Origin: Arthrinium phaeospermum
Lineage: Eukaryota > Ascomycota > Sordariomycetes > Amphisphaeriales > Apiosporaceae
Direction: 5' to 3'
NCBI GenBank assembly: GCA_006503535.1
Contig: QYRS01000012.1
Span: 310,001 to 374,000, forward strand
Length of the DNA: 64,000 nt
Shown here: piece after piece, positions 34,512 through 46,911 of the stretch
How positions within the stretch are numbered: position 1 is the stretch's first letter
Layout: every line of letters starts with the position of its first letter
Translations under genes and position numbers: made by a program
Notes under the pieces: generated by a model
The model's database searches: none
What the model saw: the letters and a program-made list of their open reading frames with translations, nothing else
Told to the model about the DNA's origin: nothing

Positions 34512-36493
34512 CCTCAATTGCTTCGATGAAGGCTTCGATGAAGTGCATTTGGGAAAAGGCAGACGTCGCGATGGTAGAGCAGAGCGCTCGATTCAGTTCG
34601 AAAAACGTCACCTTCCCGTAAATTACTGGGCTGACTGACGGGCGCGGTTGCGGGGTTCACAGCCAAACAGCCTAAATGACGGGCCCTCCAGCGATTGCAA
34701 CAGAACTCAATGAACGGTTAATTTTTCTACCCGCCCTGTCTCAATTACCTCACATCGATATTACCCATGTAGATACGTATATACCTAGGTCAGTCAGTCA
34801 TCCATCAACTGATGATGGAAGAAGCTCTTCTTTCAGGACGAAAACTCTAATGGCGATAGTAGCTATGGACGATCGACAAGAAAAGCCGGATGAGTCCAGT
34901 GGCGTTTCCTAGGTATTATTGATCATGCTCAGAGACACCAGCTTCCGAGCGAGGTCGTTCTTGCCTTGTCAAACTAATAACTTTATATTTGGAATGAATG
35001 AAAGAATTTTTCAACCAATAACACGCCTATACCATCGCAATTCACAGGCCTCAGGGCGTCCAATCATGGCTTTTCGCGTTGGATCGGCCGAAATAGATTT
35101 GGATCAATTCTTGAAACAGTTCTTTGACCACGAACGCCTCAGTCGATCAATATTCAACAGAATTGACGAGATCCGGACGACCATCAGTGTTTGTATCTGG
35201 CAGATAGATTACATTCGAGCATGCGATTGACGAGTCCCCCTTCATCTGCACCTCGACTTCTGGGCTGTTCGTTCATTAGAAAAAGTATGGTCCTTGGCTT
35301 CGCTGAGGTTCATGAGGCTACCTCTTTCTATACCCACATGCTGTCGTGCCAAAGGTGTCCCTATTCTCGGCGTCACTTCCCCATTGCCCTGACGGGCCAA
35401 GCTTCTCAGCAAGTGACTGGAAGACGTCAGGACGCGGGTCGCTGTGCTTGGCCCGCGAGGTGTATCGAAGAGTGTGTCGGTCCACAAGTTCAGCTGCTTC
35501 AGCCATCAGGACAATCAAGCAGTCTCCCCTCGCGCCTTTCGACGCTACCCTAGTGCTGGGGGTAGGGGCTCATGCTTGCCGGCGAACCCAGTGCAGTAGA
35601 TGCGCCCGATCCAACGACGATAGCCGGCCCCATACCAATAATCCGAAGCGCTCTTGTCAACATGAATTTGTGTTCGGAAGGTCATGATACCGTCCATTGT
35701 TGCACATGATCTACGGTTGCTATCCCCGCCACTTGGGTACGAAGGCCTCGTCGAGAGCACTGCGGGACCAATCTGGCTCGTCGGCCAAGGCGTTCACCAA
35801 TGTAATTGGTCCCTATTACCCGAGCCGCATATGACAATATGGTCTGTAGAATAGGGGCCGGGAAATGCCAGTCAATCGGCTGCGCGTCAACGTAGAATAG
35901 GGGTAAATTCTTGAGCTCCGACAGGGGCGATTCAATGATCTAGGTGGCTTAGCTGGTTATGCTATATTTCCTTATCGAAGGCCAAGAAACAACAAATGAA
36001 GAAGGAAGCGAATGTTTTATCTGTTCAACAGTCTGTTCCTGGCATCGTTCTCAGAGATTGCGATGTTTGGATAGGCAGGCAACCGTATTGCCTGTCTGAT
36101 GGATTTCTCCTCAACACGAGCGTCCAGGTGCTCCATCCCCTGCGACCGAGCGGTAGAGTCTAGCATCACACCAAGAACGTCGCAACACCTTGCACGAGCT
36201 GGACTCTACAGAAGATGAGACTTGGTAGGTTCTGGTTGCATCTTCCATATGAATAGGAAATACATGTCCAGAGGACCTTCAAACGATTGTTGCCTCCTTT
36301 TAGGATATGTGGGGATAGTTTTCAGCTCCTCATGGTGGAGTGGCAACTGAAGACCCCGCCCCCACCAAAATCTAGCATGCTTGCACACCAACGACCCGAT
36401 TTCAATGCGTCGCCTGCCTTTGATCGATCCATCGAGTCTCACAAAACCTGGCCTCCTATCCCCCAAACTCGTGCTGACCAACATGTAAATGGT
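34512..36493. other. Intergenic region
   Basis: No recognisable gene. The frame of the following HNH gene is open back to about 36287, but that segment lacks codon bias and may be leader sequence. Confidence 0.45.
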
Positions 36494-37387
36494 ATGGCGG
36501 CGTTGGAGCCAGAGCAAGACCACCAGAAGAACTTTGACGTCTTCCGGGACTGTCTGGCGACCGTCCTCATCGAAAAGGTCTCCAAACCCCAGCCCAAGGC
36601 CAGACGCCGAGCCAAAGCTACATCCTCGTCCCGTCCCGCGGCTGCGTCTGCATCTGCGACGCGCCCCAACACCGCGGCCGTCGGAACGTCGGGATCTAGC
36701 CACCATGACTCACTGCACAGCACGGCGCATGATGCCACCGACGGCGGCGACACTGCCACCGCCGCCGAAGACCTCGCGGATTTCGTAGACTACATCGCCA
36801 CCGAGCTCTACACCAGCCTCCCGCCCGACCTGCAGACCCTGGACCACTACCTCTGGAAGCAGGACCAAAAGGACGACGGGCCCCTGCAGTCGCGCTACGC
36901 CCTGCCCCTGACCAGCAACGACGTCTCGGGCAGCATCCTGCTTCCGAACCTGGACCCCTCGGTCGCCGAGTCGCTAAACGCGTATGGTCTGCTCCACGAA
37001 GGCACATCAGAGGACCTCTCCACCCTCCTCGCGCCCGTACTGACCTCTCTGCTCGAGACCGTGACGGCCGCCCCGCCGCCGCCCTCGGCCACCAAGCAGG
37101 CCGCCCAGGAGGCCGGGTGCGAGCTGTGCGGGCGCGACTGGGTGCCCCTGACGTACCACCACCTGATCCCGCGCTTCGTGCACGCCAAGGCGGTCAAGCG
37201 CGGCTGGCACAAGCCGGAGGACCTGCAGAACGTCGCCTGGCTCTGCGCCTGCCACCCGCGCCGTGCACCGCTTCGCCTCCCACGAGGACCTGGCGCGCTA
37301 CTACTACACCGTCGACCGCCTGCTCGAGCAGGACGAGATTGTGCAGTTTGCCAAGTGGTTGCGAAGATGCGGTGGAAGGGGCGATGA
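36494..37387 (+). CDS. HNH-type zinc-binding nuclease-like protein
   Basis: The single exon encodes about 297 residues if started at MAALEPEQDHQKNFDVF. ATGs at 36332 and 36377 are in the same frame. A basic, Ala/Ser/Thr-rich region (residues about 40-90) precedes an acidic helical part (DLADFVDYIATELYTSLP). The C-terminal domain has CELCGRDWVPLTYHHLIPR, then HAKAVKRGWHKPEDLQNVAWLC and CACH. This is the Cys2...His-His...Cys-His pattern of an HNH finger seen in many fungal proteins of unknown role. A DNA nuclease function is possible but unproven. After CACH, one extra C in a run (near 37255) shifts the frame. HRFASHEDLARYYYTVDRLL then continues in the neighbouring frame, and a second shift near 37358 restores the original frame with AKMRWKGR and the TGA stop. 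Confidence 0.78.
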   Translation: MAALEPEQDHQKNFDVFRDCLATVLIEKVSKPQPKARRRAKATSSSRPAAASASATRPNTAAVGTSGSSHHDSLHSTAHDATDGGDTATAAEDLADFVDYIATELYTSLPPDLQTLDHYLWKQDQKDDGPLQSRYALPLTSNDVSGSILLPNLDPSVAESLNAYGLLHEGTSEDLSTLLAPVLTSLLETVTAAPPPPSATKQAAQEAGCELCGRDWVPLTYHHLIPRFVHAKAVKRGWHKPEDLQNVAWLCACHPRRAPLRLPRGPGALLLHRRPPARAGRDCAVCQVVAKMRWKGR

Positions 37388-37617
37388 AAGCAATTCAAGG
37401 GTAACAGAAATAACGCCCCATAGGGGCGGTCTAACCATTCCAACTGAAAGTCAATACTACATTGAATATAATTTGTCATCACTTATTGCACGCGACCTTT
37501 GAGCGTTGATACATGTTCATTGTATCATTTTGATCGCCGTCCCCGGCAGTAAGCTCACGAACTTACTCTACAGCAAGTCCATCTACACATTCCATTTTTC
37601 TGCCCCGAAGTCCTAGC

Positions 37618-40573
37618 CTAGCTGGGACTCATAGCCTCTGTGGACTCCGGCTGAATGTGCACCGGCACCGTGAACTCGTAGCTCTCCTTGGGCACGGGCA
37701 GCGTCTCGATGACGGCCGGCTCGCCCGTGAGCGCGAAATTGAACGTCAGACTCCTATCGTTGTCGAGCGCCAGCTTGTACTCGCCGGGAAAGATGGTCAA
37801 GTCGCCGTTCTCGTCGGCGCGGGCCAGCGAGCCAAGCGTGAGGGGAAGTTGGAGTAGGTTTCCGTCCCCGTCCTTGCCGGCCTCGAGGTCGTGTAGCCGG
37901 TCGTACGACACCAGCACCTTATTCGGCCGCGGCTCCGGTCCCGCGTTGCCGCTCGAGATGTACAGAAGCCCGACGTAGTCGGAGGCGCGCTCGCCGACGT
38001 TGGTCACACGCGCCGTCACCGTCGCGAAGGGCGCGATGTCGTTCAGTGCGCCGCCATCGGCGGTGGCGGCCGATCAAATCAGCAATGGCGTAGGACTCGT
38101 TGAGCTTGTTCTCCAGGCGAAGTCGAATCCGGTGTAGTGCAGCCCATGGCCAAAGGGCACGACGGGCTCGCCCGTGTACCACATGTAGGTGCGGCCCGGG
38201 AACTTGGCCGTGGCGTTGGGCCGCAGGTCGATTGAACATGCTGACTTCGTCGGCGTAGCTGGCGGGTACTGTGTGATGGGCAGCCGGCCCGCGGGCGATT
38301 TCTTGCCAGTCAGGATGTCTTGAACATGCTGACTTCGTCGGCGTAGCTGGCGGGGTACTGTGTGATGGGCAGCCGGCCCGCGGCGATTTCTTGCCAGTCA
38401 GGATGTCTAACAGAGCCGTGCCACCGTCCTGAACTAGGGTAGCCACCCAAAGCAGCGCGTTGACCCCCTTGTCTTCCAGGAGGGCCGAGTCGTCGACCTG
38501 GCCCGCACCGAACTGCGCGACGACGAGCGGCTTGCCTAGCTTCGATAGCTCGCTCACGAGCTCCAGCTGGTTGCCCGGCCACACGATGTTCTTGCGGTCC
38601 AGCGTCTCGTTCTCGATGCTGTTGTCGACGCCGCCGCAGTAGACGACCAGGTCCGACTTCTCGGCCGCCTCGAGCGCCGCGGCGAAGCCCGTCGTGTTGG
38701 CTCCGCTGATGGCTGTCCCGAGCGCGTAGTTCACGTCCAACTCTGGTTGCCGCCCGTAAAGGCGATCAGCGGGCTGCGGAGGAAGGGCGCCTTGCCCGAG
38801 TAGTCGCCCTGCATCTGCGTCGTGGCGTTGGCGAAGGGCCCGATGAGCGCGACGGACTTGTAGCCGCTGCTCAGCGGCAGAACCCCGTCATTCTTGATCA
38901 TAGTCATGCCCTCGACGGCCGCGCGGTACGCGAGCTCGGTCGCCTCTGCCGTCGCCACGTCGGACCAGCCCAGGGCGCTGTGGGCGCCGCCATCGAAGTA
39001 GCCCACGGTGAAGAGGGCCTTGTAGAGCCGCGTCAGGGCCTCGTCCATGCGGGCCTCGGTGGTCTCGCCGTCGGCGAGCGACTCGTTGAGCTTCAAGTAC
39101 GATTACCGCACTCGAGGTCCGTGCCCGCGTTCAACGCAACCGACGCCGCCGCCTGCTCCGTGTCGGTGAAGTTGTGCCACTGCCAGATGTCCGTCACGGC
39201 CGAGCAGTCGGACACGACGAAGTGGTAGTCCTGCTGGTCGAAGCCCCATGCTCGCGCAGCACGTCCTGCAGCAGGTACGGGCTGGCGCACGTCGGCATGC
39301 CCCCGACGGCATTGTAGGAGCACATGACGGAGCCGACGTGGGTGTCGCGCACGCACGTCTTGAAGGCGCTCAGGTAGTAGTCGGCGAGGTCCTGCTGGCT
39401 CGGGTTGTAGTTGTTGCCGTGGCGGCCGCTCTCGAGGTCGTAGGCGGCGTAGTGCTTGCAGTTGGCAATGATGCGCTTGTCCTCGGGGTCCTCCCCCTGC
39501 AGGCCCGTCACGTAGTTCTGCACGTAGCGCCGCACCAGCAGCACGTCCTCGCCGGGCGTCTCCTGGCCGCGCCCCCACCGCGGCTCCCGGAACGGGTTCA
39601 TGTTGGGCGCCCAATAATTAAAGCCCGAGAAGCCGTGGTTGGCAAAGGCGCGGCCCTCGGCCCCGACCACGTCCCCGACCGCCCGCATCAGCGCGTCGTC
39701 GAACGAGGCCGCCGTCAGGATCGGCGCCGGGAAGCTGGTCGCGTGGTTGAAGTCGCGCGGCGCCTTGGGGAACTGCACGCCCGGGGCTGAGCCGACGCCG
39801 TGCGTGGCTTCGCTCCACCACTCGTGCGCGGGCAGGCCGAGGCGCGCGGACCCGGCGGACGCGTCGATGAGGTTCAGGATCTTCTCCTGCAGGGTGAAGT
39901 TTTGGACGAGTGCCGCGACGCGTTCCGAGATGGACTTCGAGGTGTCGCACACGGCGTGGCCGCAGAGAGGGTTGGTCTGGCATGCTGGCGGGTTCGGGGA
40001 GCTGTTGGTTCCGTCCGACGGCTCACCCTGGGGATTGGTGATCTGGTAGAGGGAGTTACTGAGACCTGTTAGATGGATGCAATTTGGATGGAGATACTGT
40101 CGGGTACCTACGTGTATTGGCCCCCGCAGTAGAGCGAAGGTTCAATGGCACACTTGGAGCTGCATGCGTCGTCGCTAGCATTGGCCGCCCTGCTGTAGTC
40201 CGGGGTCGATCCGCAGAAGCATTGGCTGGCCGTTCGACACCGAGTCAGTCTCTGCATACAACTGCATGATACCGTTTGAAGCATGTGGCTGTCACCCAAC
40301 TTACGTTCCGAATATCATGCCGCTGAACCCGAACCCGCGCGAGCCACACCAATTGGCGCAGTACTGAGGGGTCATGGCAATGGTGCTGATCTTGGCTTCC
40401 CCGAGGATGCTCACGTTGGGGTCGCGGAAGCAGCCAATGTACTCCTTGGTCGCCTCGTACGGCGCCGCGCCCGACCCGTCGCAGACGAACGGCTTGTCCT
40501 GGCCAACCGGCCCCGACGCTGTCGACAACAGCAGCGTCGCCAAGGCGGCTGGGGAACCCAGCTGCTTGACCAT
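37618..40573 (-). CDS. WSC-domain GH3 beta-xylosidase, secreted
   Basis: The gene starts MVKQLGSPAALATLLLSTAS (signal peptide) at 40573. Introns lie at 40304-40226 (GTAAGT) and 40111-40059. Residues about 45-130 form a WSC domain: YIGCFRD, MTPQYCANWCGSRGFGFSG, QCFCGS, CSSKCAIEP and YCGG. The GH3 module follows: VQNFTLQEKILNL, LGLPAHEWWSEATHGVG, NYWAPNMNPFREPRWGRGQE, CKHYAAYDLE and VMCSYNAVGG. The nucleophile motif VVSDCSAV has Asp as catalytic residue. The C-terminal GH3 part (NDGVLPLSS, ALIGPFANAT) and an Fn3-like end close the protein. GH3 xylosidases of this type release xylose from xylo-oligosaccharides. WSC domains bind wall polysaccharides. Frame breaks occur near 39250, 39110 and 38745, and around an 88-bp duplication at 38233-38408. 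The module order is clear despite them. Confidence 0.85.
38233..38408 (-). repeat. Imperfect 88-bp tandem duplication inside the xylosidase gene
   Basis: The unit starting TGAACATGCTGACTTCGTCG occurs at 38233-38320 and again at 38321-38408. The copies differ only in the length of two G runs (GGG/GGGG and GGG/GG). Only one copy fits a GH3 protein (PITQYPASYADEVSMF). It is probably an assembly artefact. Confidence 0.9.
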
Positions 40574-42100
40574 GGCTTCGACTTGGGCGTGCGGAGGACG
40601 GAGGAGATGCGATATATCAACTTCAGAGCTGTGTGGATGCTCTTGCGAAAGCGATAGTGCCTGCTGATTTGCAGAGCCACAACACAGAAGCACCCAACAT
40701 CTTCACGGGCAGTGAGAGGGCCTTGATGCGACTTTTAAATAGCTGGCGACCCTTCCGACATCACCGAGGCCTAATTACCAGCCGGATAGGGTTGTTGTTG
40801 CCTCCGCTTTCCGGTAGAAAGCATGCAGCTAGATGGCTAGATCCGGGCGGGTAATGTGAAGGTGGATAACACTGCTCTCGGGCTGCATGGAGATCCACCC
40901 CTTAATGAAGACGGGCAGGTACATGGGCCAAGTCCCCTGAGGATGCTACAGTGGTCTCCTCACGAAGCACGAGACACGAGAGATCGCCCGACCTTGCTCG
41001 TTGGGGAAGTGCGGAGAATGCGGGAGCCAGAGGAGCGTCCCGTCCTGTCTTACTCCACGAATCAGACTTCATCCCGATAAGCGAAGTACGGCGGGTCCTG
41101 GTTCCAAGTTATTAATGAAGCTGGGAATTTCGGTTCATTGCTGATACTTGGCCTCGTTTATGCATGACTTGAGCGCAACAGCACTACTGGAACCGAGCCG
41201 GCTGTCTAGCTCTGGGCCAACGTCACCCCATATGTCCTGCCCCTCTCCGGATTAAACTCCAACACAACCGCACCAGTAGCGGCGGGTGTGGCCTGCATAC
41301 TCTCTCCAAACCATTGTTCATCTCGCCCGGCGGCCCCACTGATCGCGCTGTTGCCGACCGACACACACGGTCCCTTCTCATTCCGATAGAACGCCTGCGC
41401 CGGCCAGCCGGGCATGCCCGTCCCGCCATTGGCCCACATCGAAGCCGTTCCGGGCCAGTGGCCCCTTTACATAGCCCCCATCACTGGATCTAGACACCGT
41501 AGGCAAAAGGACAGTCTCCTAACTAGCAGAGTTGAATACGTCAAAGTGCCACGTGATTGGGTCTGCGATCCGATGTTCTCTCCAGCTTGAGGTGAATATT
41601 TTATTTAAGCTTACTTACCTTATTCCAACGAGGCAATGCAGTCCGTATAAGTGCATTGATCCATGGAGGTTGCTCTGTGTGCTAATTTCAAATGGATTAT
41701 CCAATAAGCCAGTGTGGTGTTTGGGATGCTCGCTCAGGGGTTGTAAGGCAAGGCGACGAAAGTTCACTTGCCGTCCAAAACTTACAACACATTGCTAGTG
41801 ATATTAATCTGCCTTTGTATACGATTCAGTGTTTATCAGTACTGGGTTTGTGATAGAAAACCTCAATACAGGTCTGGTCGGGCACCATACCGACGCAGTG
41901 GTCGACCCCTGTAGGCTGCTGCATATCCACCTTAACCGAGGATTAACAGACCAATGCAACACCACGTCGTAGATAAAAGTCCTCAGAAGGTCTTTCAACA
42001 GTTCCATCAACCCCGCACTTCCCGTCGGTTCCATCGAGCAGTTTTCCAGCCAGGTGGTTGCTCCCGCTGTTGGCTCGCATCCAACATCAACGAGAAGGAA
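40574..42100. other. Intergenic region
   Basis: This contains the xylosidase promoter and one high-GC orphan ORF described separately (41206-41439). The rest shows no gene. Confidence 0.45.
41206..41439 (-). pseudogene. Possible C-terminal gene remnant, unidentified
   Basis: An ORF of 77 codons (MWANGGTGMPGWPAQAFY onward, ending RTYGVTLAQS) has strong third-position G/C bias in a spacer that otherwise lacks it. Upstream, YVKG and GHWPGTAS in neighbouring frames suggest that coding sequence continues across a break. I do not recognise the family. It may be the surviving end of a degraded gene, or an exon of a gene I cannot assemble. Confidence 0.3.
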
Positions 42101-43783
42101 ATGGCGGGTTCACCGCCAGCAGACTGCGATCCATTCAAAGAGGAGGACAGGTCGGATCATGTGTCTTCAGAGCCCGGTTAGTATTCCTTTCTGAGAATAC
42201 GGTTCCACAGCGGAACATAAGTAAGGTTTTGGTTGCAGCTAACATCTCTCAAGGGGATACAGACCCGGAGCGCCATATTCCAAGTGACACTGTGCCAGTG
42301 ATAACTGGCTTCATGCCCGATGAGTTTCTTCCTGAGGACCTCCCGGAAGTAGACCCAAGATACCTTGTTCCCAACCTAGTCTCTGCCACCCAACTCCCCC
42401 AAAGTCAGACGGGAATACCGCAAACGCAGTGGGTGCCAGCTGAGGTCTACCGAGAACCTAGCAACTCCTCTGTCTATGAGCCCGACTCGGTAGTAGGCGA
42501 GTCCGGAAGGCTCTATCACGGATATAAAGAAGGAAAGTAAGCAAGTTCCGAAGGGGCTTACCACGCCTCAAGCTGACAAACACTTTAGGTACTTTCTGCC
42601 AAATGACGCAGTGAGTGCACACCATGCCTAGACACCGTATCAAAGATGCTAAAGTAATGTGTAGGCGGAGCAAGACCGGCTGGACCTGCAGCACCAAGCC
42701 TTCAAAACGCTGCTTGGTGACAAACTGTGCTTGGCGCCGATCAAAGAGCCCCGGCGCGTGCTCGATCTCGGGACGGGTACGGGCATATGGGCCATTGACT
42801 TCGGTTCGTTTCGACCCGCACCCTGCGGCAATTGCCCCAAGTTACTGACAGACGACATCATCGGAACAGCCCGAGAGCATCCCAATTCTCATGTAATCGG
42901 GACGGACCTCAGCAAGATCCAACCTGAAAATGTACTACCAAATGTGGAGTTCATCCGGGAAGATTGCGAGGACCAATGGGTCTTCCCCCACAAGTTCGAC
43001 TACATCCACGGCCGCATGCTTTTCTCGTGCTTTGACAACCCAAGAGGCGTGATGGAACAGGCGTTCCGATTCCTCAACCCCGGGGGATGGATCGAATACA
43101 TAGACGCAGTAAGACTGTCGATCGGCACATCAAACAAACCCTTTGGGAAAGGGAACTCGCTAATCTTCCCACACTGGACAGCAATCCGAAGTAGCGAGCA
43201 TGGACGGCACGGCGGAGGGTAAGTAGCCCGCCCCATCAACCCGGAGCGCATGCAGCATAGGTATCCGAGACTGACAAGGCAGCAGGGACTACGATCCGGC
43301 GATGGGGAGAGCTCTTGGGACAAGGACTGTCCCGCCGAGGAAGAGACCCACTGGTCGTGAGCCACTACAAAGACTGGCTGCATGACATAGGTTGTCCGTG
43401 CTAATCACACTGCCCCTTGCCAGCTTAGATTAACCATCCATCAGTTGTCGATATTGTAGAGCGGAAGATACCAGCGCCGCACGGAGGATGGACCAAGAAT
43501 CCAAGGTTAAAACTTGCTGGGTAATTGCCGCCAACCCCTCCATCCCCCATCTCATTCGAGTGCATACCTGTTGCGAAGACCTGCTAAAGCGAATAGACGG
43601 TTTCTCGAGAGGGATACCTATGACGGCGTCCGGGGGATCAGCTTCGGCATACTCCGCGCGGCGGGGATGGATGCCACGGAGATCGACGAGCTGGTAGACC
43701 ATGTCCGGGTCGACCTCCTCGATCCTCATATCCACACCTATGTGCCTATACGATGTGTCTACGGTCGCAAGCCGTTTGAATGA
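42101..43783 (+). CDS. LaeA-like SAM-dependent methyltransferase
   Basis: Five exons are clear: 42101-42176, 42254-42536, 42589-42610 (22 bp), 42665-42803 and 42870 onward. The 66-bp intron at 42804-42869 has no stop and is easily missed. The protein starts MAGSPPADCDPFKEEDRS. Core motifs are GRLYHGYKEGKYFLPNDAAE and QDRLDLQHQAF, then SAM motif I VLDLGTGTGIWAIDF, VIGTDLSKIQPENVLPNVEF, FDYIHGRML and RFLNPGGWIEYIDA. After about 43110 the exon structure is unsure, but VSHYKDWLHDIG, VERKIPAPHGGWTKNPRLK and the family's C-terminus (GISFGILRAAGMDATEIDEL, HIHTYVPIRCVYGRKPFE) are all present. Relatives include LaeA and many methyltransferases of secondary metabolism, and the substrate is unknown. No metabolite gene cluster adjoins it. 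Confidence 0.85.
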
Positions 43784-44015
43784 GAGATGGCCGGGGTACT
43801 GTGTCGCAAGGTAAACATGTAGATAAAGGGAGTGTCTAGGACCTGTTCGCTTTCCTTTCTGCTGTGAAAATTGATTTGAAAGTTGTTTACTAGCTAAATG
43901 AAATGGTATATGAAAGCCAATTTTGTACGCCGGATGCTGCGTTTGAAGACCCGACAGCAAGATGCTTTCCCGCTAGACAGCTCGTCGCAAAAAGGAGAAA
44001 CCACATGATAGCTAT

Positions 44016-45611
44016 TTACACATCGAGCCAATTACTTCCCCTGCTTTTCTTGCTCATATCCCGCAGCTCAACGTCCAAGCTCGGCGTCGGATTGAAAGCC
44101 ACCCCCCTCGCGTCCGAGTTGATGATCCTCCTCAGCTCCGCGCTCACGTCGCTCGTGCCTCGGTCGTGACCGCTCTCCAAGTCCCCCGTGTCAGCCCGCC
44201 GCACGCCGCCCTGCGACTGGGAGTAGGACCGGGAGGGTCGCCGCACCGAGGAGTGCCTTGGCAGGGGCGGGTTCGGGTTCGTGTTGGTGCTTGTCGTGCC
44301 CAGGCTTTTGCTCCGGCTCCGGCCGTACGGGTCGGTGCGCGCGTCGCTGGCGGCGTCGGCCGAGATGTAGCGCCCCGCCGAGGAGATGGCGTCGCGCAGG
44401 AAGGGCCGCAGGACGGGGATCGAGGCGGCGATGAGGGTCATGGCGATTTCGACGATGCTCCAGATCTGGAGGTCGCCGCCGTTGTCTGTTGGTCGGTGGA
44501 GTCAGTCTCTAAGCACTGTTTGGGGACATTATGATAAGTTGTGGTAGGCTTACAAGAAAAGTCCTCGTTTCGCAGGTTGTTGAGTTTGATAGTCTTGACG
44601 ATGCCGGTGCCGGCAGCACTGGAGGTGAAACATATATCAGTTTATTTTTCCAGAGTAGCAGGACTCAGGGGGTACTTACAAGACTCCCAGACTCATGGCC
44701 ACGCCTACGCCAATCTTTTCCTTGAATTTCATTTGTAGGTTTACAAGGACTAGCCAGGGCACAAGGGCGAAAAAGAGACTAGACAGTTGAAAGTCAGCGT
44801 CCAGTTCGTTCAAAGAGGGATATGCACGTACTCGCATGCCGCGGAATATGCTGCGTGGGTTTGTCAGCTTGATATCGTCTGCCACATTTTGTCGCAGGGC
44901 AGAACTCACCGGAGGCGGCCACGTCAACGGCAATGTGGATGTTCTCGTCCCAGCACACACCAGGAGTCATGGGATCGATCGTCTTACTCGGCGGGTTGCA
45001 GCTGAAGTGGTTGACGAAGATACTGGCAATCAGCTGGAGCGAAGTAACCATAAGTCAGCGTATGATTCCCTGGTCAAGGTGTGCGGAAGGACCGGGCATG
45101 GAGAGACGCTTACGAAAGCATTCATTGTGGCCATGACGACGATGATGGTCCATCTCAGCCCCCCGGTTGTCATGCGCAACAGAGTGACTGCAAACGAGCT
45201 CTTGGACCAGGCCGCGCCCAGGATCAGCAAGGAGCCGTTGATGGCGCCGCGCAAAGACATTTGCACGACTTGCGGATAGGTGAGCTTGAGCTCCGACGCG
45301 TGCTTTCCGAACCCATGGCTGATATTGATGGAGATGAGAATGACGCAAACCAGTTGGATAGCCTGAATAGAATGTCGTTAGAGACTCATTCTTAGACTCC
45401 GCAATCTAGTCGACAGAAGCATCGATCAAAGAAAAAAGAGATTCCGACGCCGAATGGCACGTACCCAGGAGACGAGAGCGATGTAGTCGTCCCACCAGAG
45501 CCCGCGATGGCGGGAAAGCTTGGCGTAGACTCTCAGGCCGAGGACGGTACCCGAGAAGGCAGCCAGGCCCCAGGAGACGCCGTCGATGAGCGGCCCGCGG
45601 TCGTCCGCCAT
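44016..45611 (-). CDS. Rhodopsin-like seven-span membrane protein (SAT4/PTH11-type)
   Basis: The gene has about seven exons on the minus strand, starting MADDRGPLIDGVSWGLAAFS at 45611. Exon 1 ends LWWDDYIALVSW, the hallmark WWDDY/ALVSW of this family, at a GTACGT donor. The next exon (from 45362) gives AIQLVCVILISINISHGFGK. Later segments are LRGAINGSLLILGAAWSKSS, the NPPSKTIDPMTPGVCWDE loop with conserved Cys, YSAACDVLFALVPWLVLVNL and EKIGVGVAMSLGVLAGTGIV. The last span, WSIVEIAMTLIAASIPVLRP, leads to a Ser/Arg-rich cytoplasmic tail ending SRGSNWLDV. Fungal members are orphan receptors or sensors, a few of them needed for host surface recognition. No CFEM domain precedes the first span. The exons are intact as far as checked. 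Confidence 0.9.
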
Positions 45612-46911
45612 ATCTAGTACCGGCCGTTCGAGGGGGGAAGCCGTCCAGGGCAGAGATGAGAAATGAGCATACGAGAAAAGACCATGCCAGCGGGTGCTTT
45701 GCCACGAGGCATGAACCGGCCGTGCCGATAGCTTTAAAGATTCACCAGCAAGACTACCAGCAGCTGCATGGTTCTCCACCTGACCAATCCGTTTCAAGGG
45801 ACCCGGCCCAAGGGCTCGTGGGAATCGCCGAGTCCAGGTAGTAGCAGTTGGCCTTGCGACTTGGGCCAATCGGGACAAATAGAAGAGATATGGAGCAAGG
45901 AGCTAGACTTGCGGGATCCTTTTCTGTTGATATTTCAGGGCGCTGCTGACAGCCCCGGCACTCCAGCTTACTCTCGGTAGAGTCGGCTGGCAGCATGATC
46001 GCTGCGCTGTCGAAGCGTCCGGGAGACTCGCACGAGGATGTGGATAAGAGCGGACAGCAGACCCATGGTCCGATCATGTTGGTGATGCAACCTAGCGGGG
46101 AAGATTGCCGTCTACATCGAAGCTTGCCATGCAACGACGATCGTCAAACATCGAAGGAAGGCACCAGGGGCCTAGCCCGGCAGCCGGTTCGGTCTAGCGT
46201 CGCCGTCTGACCCCGTCTGGGACTAGAGCCGAGACTAGCAGCGCGGACCGTACACGCGACACCGGGCTCTCAATAGTAGTAAGGCCTGCCTTGATGCTGT
46301 CGTCTGTTTGTTTTCTTGCTCTTTCAAAGTAAGCTTGACCAGCCTCGTCCAATCAACCCATGCTGCTAGCATACAGAGTCAAACCTCTATCAACGCCATT
46401 GTGGGTTCTTGTCGTCAATTAGATTGTTACCACGGCTTTGATAGTGGACTAAGAAAAGAAAGGACGAACCGCTATTGTCAAGATCAATGGAAAAAAAAGC
46501 CGTGGCTTACTACTCATGAAAGGCCCTTTGTTCCGGTGCCGATCTTAAGCTCGCCGGAGCCCGAGTCCCTGGTCTAACTGTGCCGAAGAGTTGGGACGTT
46601 GATTTTGGCCCTAAACAGGGGTCGTTTTTATGGATACGGTCTAGTGGAATTCGGCGACATAGAAGCAGAGGGGGTGGGCATTGGTTACTTTTACCAAAGT
46701 TCTATTCAGTTTCTGCTTACGTGCTCTACCTCTACTTCATGAAGCTCGGATCATTCTGACTCCCGAACGCGTCTACATCTCACCTTATTGACCTCTTGTT
46801 AGAGAGACAACGATCATCTGTCTCCCGCAGAGACTTGGCTGGCACCTGGCTCGGCAGCATGACTTACCTAGCCCTTTGATAGCAGGTGCCTCGGCTCCTT
46901 GATATCACATC
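45612..46911. other. Intergenic region
   Basis: No convincing gene or RNA was seen. It probably holds the promoter of the rhodopsin-like gene at its left end. Confidence 0.5.

Noticed and set aside
42731..43222. Uninterrupted ORF read through 42804-42869 in the methyltransferase
   Set aside because: The 66-bp segment has splice ends and no stop. Removing it joins AIDFA to REHPNSHVIGTDL, which fits the family.
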